The position numbers and the translations under genes are program-made. Source: Pyropia yezoensis (Eukaryota > Rhodophyta > Bangiophyceae > Bangiales > Bangiaceae). Taken from it: DNA of 64,000 nucleotides. A model generated the notes under the pieces. It did no database searches and was not told where the DNA came from. It saw only the letters and a program-made list of their open reading frames with translations. Positions 31,548 through 40,111 of this stretch are shown one piece after another (the first letter of the stretch is position 1; each line of letters starts with the position of its first letter). Location of the stretch: contig CM020619.1 of NCBI GenBank assembly GCA_009829735.1, forward strand, positions 13,817,777 through 13,881,776, given 5' to 3'.

Positions 31548-33698
31548 ATGGATCCCGCCGAGGTGCCCCTCGGCGTACCCCCCACGCCGACTGTCATTGT
31601 GGGTGGGGGGCCCGTCGGCCTGACGCTCGCGCTCGGCCTGGCCGCCCGTGGCTGGCGGCAGGTGACCGTCGTGGAGCGGGCGGCCGCGCTGGTGGCCCCC
31701 GACGACCTCCGCACCTACGCCATGGGCATCAGCCACGAGGGGCAAGACGTCCTTGCCGGCGTCGAAGCGGCGGCGACGGCGATGGCGGCGGCGGCCGCAC
31801 GCGCCAGCGCTGGCGACAATGGCCATGCTGATGACAGCGGTGAGGGGGGTGCCAACGGCAGCAGCGTGACAAGCAAGGGCGGCGGACGCGGCGCGAATGA
31901 CGATGACGCCCGGGGCCGAGGTCAGCCGCCTTCCCGCTGCGCAGGGGGTGAGCAGGCGGCCGCCCCAGAGCTGCTGTCCGCCCTCCGGCGGCACGGGCAC
32001 GCTGCGCCGCCCACTGGGTTCCGCGCGGTGGAGTACACCAAGGCGGGGGGCGGGCCGCCCGCCGTCTTTACGTGGCCACCCCTCCCCGGTCGGCGGTACT
32101 CATTGGTGCTCCGCCGGCAGCGGCTGCAGCAGGTTCTGGCAGCGGGCGTAGAGGCGGCGGGGGTGCGGGTGCTGCTGCACACGGCGGTGGTGGGCGTGAC
32201 GTGGGGGCTGCAGGGGGGGGGGGGGGCGGAGCGCGGGGGGCAGCAGCTCCCCATTGGGGTCCGCCTCGCGCCCACAGCGGGCGGCGTTGGGGGGGTGGAG
32301 ACGACGCTGCGGGTGGGGCTCCTCCTCGGCTGTGACGGCTGCTCATCGGTTGTGCGGGGGGCTCTGGGGGGGGCGCCCGCCGCGGCGGGCGCGGCGGTGG
32401 AGACCGAGCCGGCCCGGGCGGGGCGGCACGCCGCCGCCGGGTGGCCTTTTTCGGCAGCCTGCCGGCGGCGGCCGCAGGGCCGGGGCGCCCTGCTGCCGGC
32501 GTTACGCGGCGCGGCCGCCCAGGCGGGCGTACGCTTCACCGCCGGCGGCGTGCGGGTGGAGGTGCCGTGCGGCTTTGGCGCCAGCTACTACCCCTACCAC
32601 ACGCAGGGGTGGCGCTACAAGGCCATCCCGCTCCCTGCCGGTCACCCCCTACTGGGCTATCCCCCCCCCGCGACCGCGGCGGGGACGACGGGCGACCACC
32701 CGGCGGCGGCCACCCCCCGCCCCAGCCACCCACCCCCGCTGCTCTCCGAGATGGTGACCGTCTATGGCGCAACGTGGGCGGGCGGCGCCCCCCGCCCGCG
32801 GCGGCGGCGGTTCAACCTGCTCGCCTTTCGCACCGGTGACGATGACGCCCCCGGGGGGCTGCCGCTCTCCATCGTGCTCGCCCCCCCCGACAGTGACCTG
32901 TGGGGGCTCCCAACGGCGGCGGCGCTGCGGGAGCTCTTTGACGAAAACTTCCCCGCCGCCCCGGGCGGCGGTGGCCGCTCCCTCCTGCCCGACGACGCGG
33001 TCGCCGCGGGGGTGGTGGCCGCCCCGGCGGGCACCCTCCCGCGGATGGTGGTGCCGCACTCGCTGGTGGCGGCGGTGGGGGGGGCGACACCGCCCGGGGG
33101 GGGGAACGCGGCCGTTGGGGGCGCCGCCCTGCTCGGCGACGCCGCCCACCCGGTGCCGCCCGACCTGGGCCAGGGCGTCAACGCGGGGCTGGCAGACGTC
33201 GGCGCCTTTTTGGCTGCGCTCGATGCCGCCGCCCGCCGCCCCCAGCGGGGGGCTCCCACCGGCGGCGGTGGCGGCGACACCCCCCGCGGTGGCCCGCCGC
33301 CGCTGCTGCCCCTTCACGCGGCGCTTGCCGCCTACGCCGCCGCCCGGTCGGCCGAGGCGGCCGCCCTGTGCACCCTGTCGGCGTGGGCCGGCGGCCACCC
33401 GTACGCGGCCGCCCCGTCGGCGGATGGGCTCCTGGGGTGGGCGGCGGGGGGGGCCCGCGTGGCCGCATCGAGGGCCCTGCTGCGGCTGCACGTTGCCGCG
33501 TGGCTGGCGCTGCGCACGGTGTGGGGGGAGGGGGAGGTCCTCCCCCCGCCCGTCATGCTGTGCCTCTACCGGGGGGACCCGTACGCGTCGATTGTGGCGG
33601 CGCAGGCGGCGGCGATGCGGAGGGTGGTGTGGGGCGTGCTGGTGGTGGGGGGGGGGGTCGCGGCGGCTGTGCTGGCCGCCTGGCTGTCGGGGCGGTGA
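31548..33698 (+). CDS. FAD-dependent monooxygenase, kynurenine 3-monooxygenase-like, C-terminally anchored
   Basis: 716 residues. The N-terminus has the dinucleotide-binding motif VIVGGGPVGLTLALGLAARG (about residues 16-35). Next come an Arg-containing substrate/FAD region (YSLVLRRQRLQQVL), the DG motif LLGCDGCSSVVR (about residue 259), and the GD motif LLGDAAHPVPPDLGQGVNAG (about residues 527-546), closest in style to kynurenine 3-monooxygenase. The last 24 residues (VVWGVLVVGGGVAAAVLAAW) form a tail anchor; KMO is also anchored at its C-terminus in the mitochondrial outer membrane. Length exceeds the usual 450-490 because of Gly/Ala/Asn insertions (about residues 80-140 and elsewhere). The start at 31548 puts the FAD motif near the N-terminus. 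It could instead be another class A aromatic hydroxylase; the family is secure, the substrate is not. Confidence 0.75.
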   Translation: MDPAEVPLGVPPTPTVIVGGGPVGLTLALGLAARGWRQVTVVERAAALVAPDDLRTYAMGISHEGQDVLAGVEAAATAMAAAAARASAGDNGHADDSGEGGANGSSVTSKGGGRGANDDDARGRGQPPSRCAGGEQAAAPELLSALRRHGHAAPPTGFRAVEYTKAGGGPPAVFTWPPLPGRRYSLVLRRQRLQQVLAAGVEAAGVRVLLHTAVVGVTWGLQGGGGAERGGQQLPIGVRLAPTAGGVGGVETTLRVGLLLGCDGCSSVVRGALGGAPAAAGAAVETEPARAGRHAAAGWPFSAACRRRPQGRGALLPALRGAAAQAGVRFTAGGVRVEVPCGFGASYYPYHTQGWRYKAIPLPAGHPLLGYPPPATAAGTTGDHPAAATPRPSHPPPLLSEMVTVYGATWAGGAPRPRRRRFNLLAFRTGDDDAPGGLPLSIVLAPPDSDLWGLPTAAALRELFDENFPAAPGGGGRSLLPDDAVAAGVVAAPAGTLPRMVVPHSLVAAVGGATPPGGGNAAVGGAALLGDAAHPVPPDLGQGVNAGLADVGAFLAALDAAARRPQRGAPTGGGGGDTPRGGPPPLLPLHAALAAYAAARSAEAAALCTLSAWAGGHPYAAAPSADGLLGWAAGGARVAASRALLRLHVAAWLALRTVWGEGEVLPPPVMLCLYRGDPYASIVAAQAAAMRRVVWGVLVVGGGVAAAVLAAWLSGR

Positions 33699-34707
33699 CT
33701 TTGGGGCAGCAAGCTGCACGGCGAAATGCCGGGCATTGGAGGGGACGTACATACAGTAGACGATCTGTACTGCACGTACAAGAGATTTCTCAGCAACAGA
33801 CCAAACGGTGCGTCATGAGCTGAGTACTTCAGTGGTACTCTACTTGCAGAGGGAGTCGGCACTCACTACCACCACCACCACCACCGAAGCCGCCGCCTTC
33901 AACGCCGCTGCCGCCGCCTCCCCCTTCCGCAGGCCACGGGTGGGGGCCCGGCAGTCGCGGCCAGGAGCAATCCACCGCCTGGCAACCCCACCCCCTGACG
34001 CGACGGGCGCCCACGTCCTCGCCAGCGAGGAAACCACCGCCACCGCCGCCCTGACCGGGATGCTGCGGGTAGCCAGCGGTGACGGCGCCGCAGGCGCCAT
34101 CATGTCCCCCGCCCTCACCTCGGCCGCCCCGCGCGCTCCATGACGTTGGAGGGCCCGGGGGCGTGTTGCGCCTGCCGCACAAGCCAACGGCTGTCGGGTG
34201 GCGGCAGTGCGGCGCGGCGCCGCCGTCGGCAGGGCGGGGGGGGGGCGGCGAAAAGCGGAGAGACATTGCCAATGAGGGGGCGACGTCAGACGGCGGCGGT
34301 CACCGCCAAAAAGGACATGGCAGGACGACGGCAGCGGCTGTCACCGGCGCGGGGATGATGAGGGGCAGCGGCGGCCGCGGCCGCCACGGACGTCGCCGCC
34401 ATAGCCGCCGCGCCGGAGCCGAGCCCAAACCCCCATCCACCACCACCGCCACACCTTGGAGGCCTGACAGCTCTCGATACTGCACACGTACTGTACTGTA
34501 CATAGGAACCTAATACTTTATGACTCTGCACGACTTAAGTCTCTGCCGCCGTCCTTCTGTCAGACACCCAGAAAGATCCCGATTTGAGTCTGCAACGGAC
34601 AAGTAGGGCGCACAAGAGGCACATGCGGAATTCAAGTTCGCCCAGCCTCCCGCCCGTTCCGGCGTAGGTCGTCAGCTACCCAACGGCGCTTCGCGCGTCG
34701 TCGAACC
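33699..34707. other. Non-coding stretch
   Basis: No gene is recognised. There are CCACCA/GCCGCC repeats at 33870-33930 and GTAC-rich motifs at 33769 (CTGTACTGCACGTAC) and 34485 (CACGTACTGTACTGTACAT). Confidence 0.4.
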
Positions 34708-34791
34708 CAGTCTGCACACCCATTGGTCCGGCGCCACAATGTCATTGGGCAGTCTGTACACCCATTGGTCGAGCGCTACAAAGTCGCAGGG
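34708..34791 (+). promoter_or_regulatory. 42-bp tandem repeat with inverted CCAAT boxes
   Basis: Two 42-bp units (34708-34749 and 34750-34791), each starting CAGTCTGYACACCCATTGGT. ATTGG is the reverse of CCAAT; a third ATTGG is at 34744. They lie about 400 bp upstream of the possible gene at 35165. Confidence 0.4.
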
Positions 34792-35030
34792 CACGATGGA
34801 GGGGGGGGGGGCGTGAACGAACGGCGGGCGCCATCTCTGGTTGAGCTTTCCGTCATGCCCCAGCACACACAACTGCGCGCGCGCGCCGTGCAGCACCGAA
34901 AAAGGCCCGCGCTTGCGGGCATTTAAGAACCCCACCCCGGACGGCCAACGAGTCCGGCGCCGGCCGCCCCACCTACTCACGGTCATTGAGCATCTCCCTG
35001 TCACTTCTCCTTCATTTCTTTCTGTTGTCA

Positions 35031-35056
35031 CCCCCCCCCCCCCCCCCCCCCCCCCC
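35031..35056 (+). repeat. Poly-C run (26 C)
   Basis: A homopolymer about 110 bp before the ATG at 35165. Confidence 0.9.
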
Positions 35057-35164
35057 TCTCCTGCATCTCTCCCACCCCGCCCGCCCCCCTTCCATTGTCA
35101 CTTCTATACCACCCCCGACGTACACCCTGCCCCTTACCTTTATCATCTGTCTCTTTCGCCCGTC

Positions 35165-36148
35165 ATGGTGGCAGTCACAACCCACTCACCCGGCGGTGCG
35201 ATCTGCGGGTTGGCGGTGGCGGCGCTGGTCGTCGCTGAGTACACCCTCCGTGCGCTGATTTCGGCTCTGCTCTGGGGTCGCGCTGCGGCTGGGCTCCTCA
35301 CGATTGCTGCCGTGGCCGCTGCCGGCTGGGCAGCTGTTCCGCTCGTCATCGCTGTGGTTTGTGCTCTGGCCGCGCAGGCGCCGGCCGTTGGCAAGACGGT
35401 GGCCGCCGCAATCACCCGCTGCGCCGTGCCCGGGCTCGCGCCGCGTGCGTGGCGGCCATCCGTGCAGCGTGCGCCGCATTGCGGGCGGGCCTCGTTGCGG
35501 CCGCCGTCGCCGCCGGGGCCACCACCGGGAAACGCCCTGGGCAGACGCCCCGTCACCACCACTGCCGTCATTGCCGGTCGCAACAACCCTCGACCACCTT
35601 CCACCAAGCCCGACCCCCACCGCCCACTTATGATCGCAGAGAGCTTGCACGTGGTCATTCATATGAGACGCTCGCACGCCGCCGCCCGTGGCCCGCGGGG
35701 AGGTGACGCGGCCATCCTCAGGTTGCCCCTGCGTCGCTGCCGGCATCGTGGCGCGAGCGAGCCGCCACCTCGATGGCGCCGCGGGCCGAGCAGCGCTTGG
35801 CGGCAGCGCGGCGCCGCAGGGAGCGCAACCCCCTCCTGGCCGCCTGACATCACCGCCAGCGGCACCGGCGGTGGCGGGGACGTAGGCCATGACAAAAGGC
35901 GGTTAAAGAGAGTGCCACGCGGGGGCGCTCGTCGAGCGAGGGCATCGCCACGACTGCCTCCCCTGCCACCGCCGCCGCCGCCACCGCCACCGCCGCCGCC
36001 ACCGCCACCGCCAAAGCCGTCGCCATCTTCACCACCCGCCGCAACCCCCTGCCTCGCGAGCGAGGGCGCAAGGAAGCTGCAGCGACGCGACGCTTCCCAG
36101 ACAGCATCAACGAGCTCAAGCGTACGCGGCGAAAGGCGCGCAGGCTGA
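35165..36148 (+). CDS. Possible membrane protein gene, unrecognised
   Basis: From the ATG at 35165 the frame gives three hydrophobic segments in the first 80 residues (AICGLAVAALVVAEYTL, GLLTIAAVAAAGWAAVPL, VIAVVCALAAQ), then turns Pro/Arg-rich and less protein-like. Another frame has protein-like pieces: CVAAIRAACAALRAGLVAA near 35450, and a charged end FPDSINELKRTRRKARRLTA near 36090-36150. An intron or frameshift may therefore join them. The CCAAT repeat and C-rich leader upstream support a promoter. I do not recognise a family; the whole frame as given is probably not the true gene model. Confidence 0.3.
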   Translation: MVAVTTHSPGGAICGLAVAALVVAEYTLRALISALLWGRAAAGLLTIAAVAAAGWAAVPLVIAVVCALAAQAPAVGKTVAAAITRCAVPGLAPRAWRPSVQRAPHCGRASLRPPSPPGPPPGNALGRRPVTTTAVIAGRNNPRPPSTKPDPHRPLMIAESLHVVIHMRRSHAAARGPRGGDAAILRLPLRRCRHRGASEPPPRWRRGPSSAWRQRGAAGSATPSWPPDITASGTGGGGDVGHDKRRLKRVPRGGARRARASPRLPPLPPPPPPPPPPPPPPPPKPSPSSPPAATPCLASEGARKLQRRDASQTASTSSSVRGERRAG

Positions 36149-37543
36149 CGGCGGAAAGCGCCTACTTGTTTTTTACTCTTTTTTTTTTCCTTGAAGGCCG
36201 CCTGCATGACCGGGGTAGTGGTGGGGGGACTTCCCTCGCGGCGGACCGCGAGCCACCGTTGGGACGCTGTACATGTGGTGGCGCTCGGCGAGGCCCGCCG
36301 TGATGCGAGGCGAAGGGGGTGAGGGGGGGGGGGAGGTGCGGAGTCAACCAACACCGCTGCCGCTACCGCCGCTGCGGCGGTGCTGCTGTTCATGCCCGTG
36401 CGCCCGCACCGTCGGGGTGCCGGGCGCGCCCTCTCCCCCCAGCCGACGTCCGCCCGTTCGCCGCCACCACTGCGGTCGCCGAGGGCAGACCGGCAGCCGC
36501 CGCCGTCGCCGCCGTCGCCGCCGCGGCCACTGCCACCATTACTGCCAAACCCAGGCGGCCAGTCCACGACGCCATGGCGACCACGCTTCTAAAGAAAGAC
36601 GCGGAGTGAAGGAAAAGGAGGACGCGGGGGGGGGGGAGGCACACCACAATGAGGGTCGAGCGTTCAAAGGAGAATGGGGGAGCGGGAAGAGGGGGATGGC
36701 AGTGCCGACGGCGCCGGCACCCTGCCGCAGGGAGACGCCACGGGAGGTGACGGCCGCACCAGCGGGGGCGGCCGCAGCAGCAGCAGCAGCAGTGGCAGCA
36801 GCAGTGGCAGCGGCAACAACAGCGACAGCTGCAGCGGCAGCGGTAGCGGTAGCGCCGGCTCGCGGAAGCTATCGGCGGCTAGAAGCAGCTGGTGGTGGCA
36901 GCCCAGCCTCAAACTAAACACCGCCACCCGTCCTCTGCGTCCCAGTCCTTGTCCCCTTGGGCCTCCGCGGTGGTGGATGCCGATGAGGTGCCGACGGAGG
37001 GAGCGGCCCCCTGTCCCACGCAAGGGACGACGCGCCTTTTGAGCACAAGGGGGGGGGGCTCGGGTTACGGGGTGCCCCAGAGGTGGGGGCTGGGGGGGCG
37101 GCCACTCAGGGCATCCATCCATCCCCCCCCCCCCCCCCCCCACCCCGCCCCCCACCCCCCGCCGGGGCGCTTGGGGAATACGCCCGCCGTGCTGCCCGTC
37201 GGCCGACGCTACGAATGCCACGATGGCCGCCGCGTCGGCAAGCGGGTGGAGGTGGCGGCGGTTAGCGACCACCGCGACCGGGTGGGGGCGCCACGGCGGG
37301 GAGGCAGTGGGGGAGGGAGGGAGCGGGGGACAGGGGCGAGGCGGCGTCCACGGGCGCGCCCGCCGTACGGCGCCCCGCCCGCTCGGCGCTGCCACCTCGG
37401 TCGCCTTCTTACACGCCGCCCCATCCCCCCCCCCCCCCCCCAACTTCCCACCCCCCCCCCCCCCCCCCTGCCACCTCGTCATCCTCTGCCACGCGTCACG
37501 CCGCGCCGTGCCGCGCGCAGTCACCTCCGTAGCTGCCACCCAC

Positions 37544-37574
<31 letters not shown>

Positions 37575-37637
37575 CGGCCACCGCTGACGTTGCCAAGGCG
37601 CACCCGGCCGCTGACGCCCCCCTCTGCGCCGTCGGCC

Positions 37638-37693
<56 letters not shown>

Positions 37694-38206
37694 TGCTGCT
37701 GCGGCGCCATCCGTGCGGGGTGCCCGCACACGGCGGTCCGCCGGGCGGCCGCGTGGCACCGCGCGCCCCACCCCACCCGTGGCCCGCCACCGCCGCCGCC
37801 GCTGCGGCCGCCGCCGCCGCGGCGGCGGCCGCGCCACCAGCGGCGGCCGCCTCGGCCGCGCGTGGCATGGCCACGCCCCGGAGGCTCGCGCGCGGGGGCG
37901 TGGGGGGGCGGTGCGCGGGTGGGACGAGAAGAGGGGGGGAAAGGGAGGAGCGGGGCGTGGGGGGGGGGAGTGGGGGAGGGGGGGGGGGGGGCAGGGCAGA
38001 GAGGAGAGGAGGGAGAGGGCAAAGAGTGCAAGCGAGAACCTGGCGCGTGGGGGGGGGGGGGTGCGGGGGGGGGGAGGCCACGCCGTGCTGGCCGCCCCCC
38101 GCCCAGTGGCCACGTGGGGGGTCCGTTGGGAGGGAGAGGGGAGCCAGCCGCCCGGTGCGCACTGCGGCTGCGCCCGCGCACGAGGCGCGCCGCTCCCCGG
38201 TGGGCC
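36149..38206. other. Low-complexity GC-rich stretch
   Basis: No gene is seen. Contents: AGC/GGC trinucleotide arrays (36770-36860, 37640-37695), poly-C runs (37126-37141, 37425-37468) and poly-G runs (37978-37991, 38050-38062). Long Ala/Gly/Pro/Arg frames open on both strands purely from composition. Confidence 0.5.
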
Positions 38207-38366
38207 ACTGCCAACGACACGTGGGCGCTGCCGTGACCAGGCCACGCGTGGGCCCACTCGTGTGCCGTGACCAGGCCACGCGTGGGCCCACTCGTGTGCC
38301 GTGACCAGGCCACGTGTGGGCCCACGCGTGGCCTTGTCACGGCAGCGCCACGAGTCGTTGGCAGTG
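38207..38366. repeat. Tandem-plus-inverted repeat, long hairpin
   Basis: Three 34-bp units (38233, 38267, 38301) begin GTGACCAGGCCACG. The third unit continues into its own complement, giving a 46-bp near-perfect palindrome at 38298-38343 centred on GGGCCC. Outer arms 38207-38238 and 38336-38366 (CACTGCCAACGAC, then CGCTGCCGTGAC) are also inverted copies of each other. The run of 22 G at 38461-38482 follows closely. Confidence 0.85.
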
Positions 38367-38993
38367 CCACCGCAAGGTCATTGCCCATTGGAAGGGCGGG
38401 GGCGGGGCCTGCGGCAGCTGGGCTCCTCCGGCCGCTGCTGGGCGGGGTCCGTGTGGCTGCGGGGGGGGGGGGGGGGGGGGGGCGTGCGCCCTGGCGCGGC
38501 GTGGCCAGCGCTGGCAGACGGGCGGGGGGCGGCGTCGCGGGGGGGGCGCGCCGAGTCTTGCTGCTCGTTCCCGGTGCTAGCACCCCCGCGCGGGCGGGGC
38601 GGGGCGGCGGCACGCGGCGGGTGCCCAGCCGCGTGAGACGGGTGAGGCGGGACGAGCGTGGTACGTCATGGCCTCGTCGGTGCGGTGCACAGTCGGTGTT
38701 GATATGTATCTACACCCTGCTCAAAGGAGGACGTCGGTGCTACTATGTACATGCGAAGAAAAAAAAAAAAAAAAAAGGACCGAGCTGACACTGACACTGA
38801 CAAGGGAAGACGTCGATGCTACGCACGAAGGGGAAAAAAAAAAAAAAAAGAAGAGCGAGCTGCCCCGCACCTGAGGAGACACAGGAGGGCGGTACCCCAC
38901 TCGCCGGCGGCTGACACTCTCTCCCCCCACCCGACGCCCACACACCCACCTCCCAGCGCCGTCGGGTGGGGTCCTCCCCGCTGACGCGCCCCC
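38367..38993. other. Downstream flank of the linker gene
   Basis: Holds the 22-G run at 38461-38482 and a rough 75-bp tandem duplication (38728-38875) in which each half carries a poly-A tract (17-18 A) flanked by GACGTCGRTGCTAC and CGAGCTG. No gene is seen. Confidence 0.5.
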
Positions 38994-40111
38994 TTACTGG
39001 GCCGTTGCCCCCGTCGACAGGAGGTAGCCAATGACCGCCGCCGCCAGGATCCCGACCACGACCAGCGCGGCGGCGGCGCTCGCGTCGCCCTCCCCGGCGG
39101 CCTCGTCGCCCAGGCGGATGCCCGCCGGCGTCACGGCGCGGCGGTACGCGGCCGCCCCCGTCACCGGCAGGCCGTGCGTGCGGCAGTAGGGGACGGTGGC
39201 GTCGCCAAACGCCGCGTCGTACTCCCCGCCGTCCATCATGGCGTTGACCATGGCGCCGTAGCCGGCAGCGTCGTACACCCGCGCCCACTGGCGGTACTCG
39301 TCCACGCCGTCGGGGCGGCGGCCGAGGAGGTGGCCGGCCAGCACCTCAATGTTGGCGTACGTCGTTTGCTTGTGGAAGAAGCGCTCCATGTAGGCGGGGG
39401 ACTTGGCCACCGCCCGCACCAGGTCCTTGACGGTCAGGGCGCCGCGGCGAAAGGCGCTCTCGGCGGGCACCAGGCTCCCCCGTTCGGCCGCGAATAGGTA
39501 GGCCTGCCCAAACATGTGGTCGTAGACGGCGCGGAGGAGCTCGTCGTCGGTGCGGGCGGTGGCCTGCAGCGTCGCCGCGGCGGGCGCCGCGGCCGTGCCG
39601 CCGCCGCGGCCGGCGGCCGCGTCGGGCGCTTCCGCAGGCGGCGCCTTGGCCGCCGCGCTGGTGCCCTTGCCCTCACGCGACGGCTGGCTGTTGACGGCCT
39701 TGATGGGCGTCCACGCGCGGGGCTTGGCCACGACGGCGGGACGACGGCTCACGCTGCGCAAGCCTGGCATAGGAAAGTACGAATGTGGTACCGTAGGAGG
39801 CACAGCAAGGCAATGTAGGAGGCGCAAGCAAGGCAGTGTAGGAGGCACCAGCAAAGCACGCAGGCCAAGAGGAAGCAAAGGCAAGAGGTCGCGTCACTTC
39901 AGTCAGACTCTGCACCGTGGGCTCTCCTGGCGGGTGGCAGGGCGAGAAAGAGCACAGCGAGACAAATTGCACGCCAAAGCGCACCCCGGGAGCGCGCCCA
40001 CCCTGAGAGACCGTGCTGGCGCACGCGGGACAGCGTACTTGTCGTCTCACGCCGAAGCGTCGCGCCAGTTGAAAGGAACGAGGCGCTGACAAAGGCGGGA
40101 GCGGGAGCCAT
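38994..40111 (-). CDS. Plastid-targeted phycobilisome linker with C-terminal membrane anchor (CpcL-like)
   Basis: I propose two exons, 40051-40111 and 38994-39763. The 287-bp intron has GTGAGA at the donor and TATGCCAG at the acceptor, is phase 1, and gives a 276-residue protein. The N-terminus MAPAPAFVSASFLSTG followed by an Arg/Ser-rich region is a good red-algal plastid transit peptide. Residues about 92-215 are a PBS linker domain: AVYDHMFGQAYLFAAER, LTVKDLVRAVAKSPAYMERF, NIEVLAGHLLGRRP, YDAAGYGAMVNAMMDGGEYD, FGDATVPYCR. Such domains bind phycobiliprotein hexamers in antenna rods. Residues about 249-269 (AAAALVVVGILAAAVIGYLL) form one transmembrane helix just before the end. One linker domain plus a C-terminal helix is the layout of cyanobacterial CpcL (CpcG2), which attaches rods to the thylakoid without a core. 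A gamma-type or core-rod linker is the alternative, but those lack the helix. If the intron is not used, the frame alone starts at 39884. Confidence 0.85.

Noticed and set aside
32649..33752. 367-codon minus-strand frame opposite the monooxygenase
   Set aside because: Arg/Gly/Pro shadow without motifs.
38233..38334. Possible CRISPR-like array of three 34-bp repeats
   Set aside because: The units are directly abutting without spacers and form a palindrome; no cas genes, and the DNA is eukaryotic.
36664..38613. 649-codon minus-strand frame
   Set aside because: Low-complexity Pro/Arg/Ala across homopolymer runs and palindromes; no domain.
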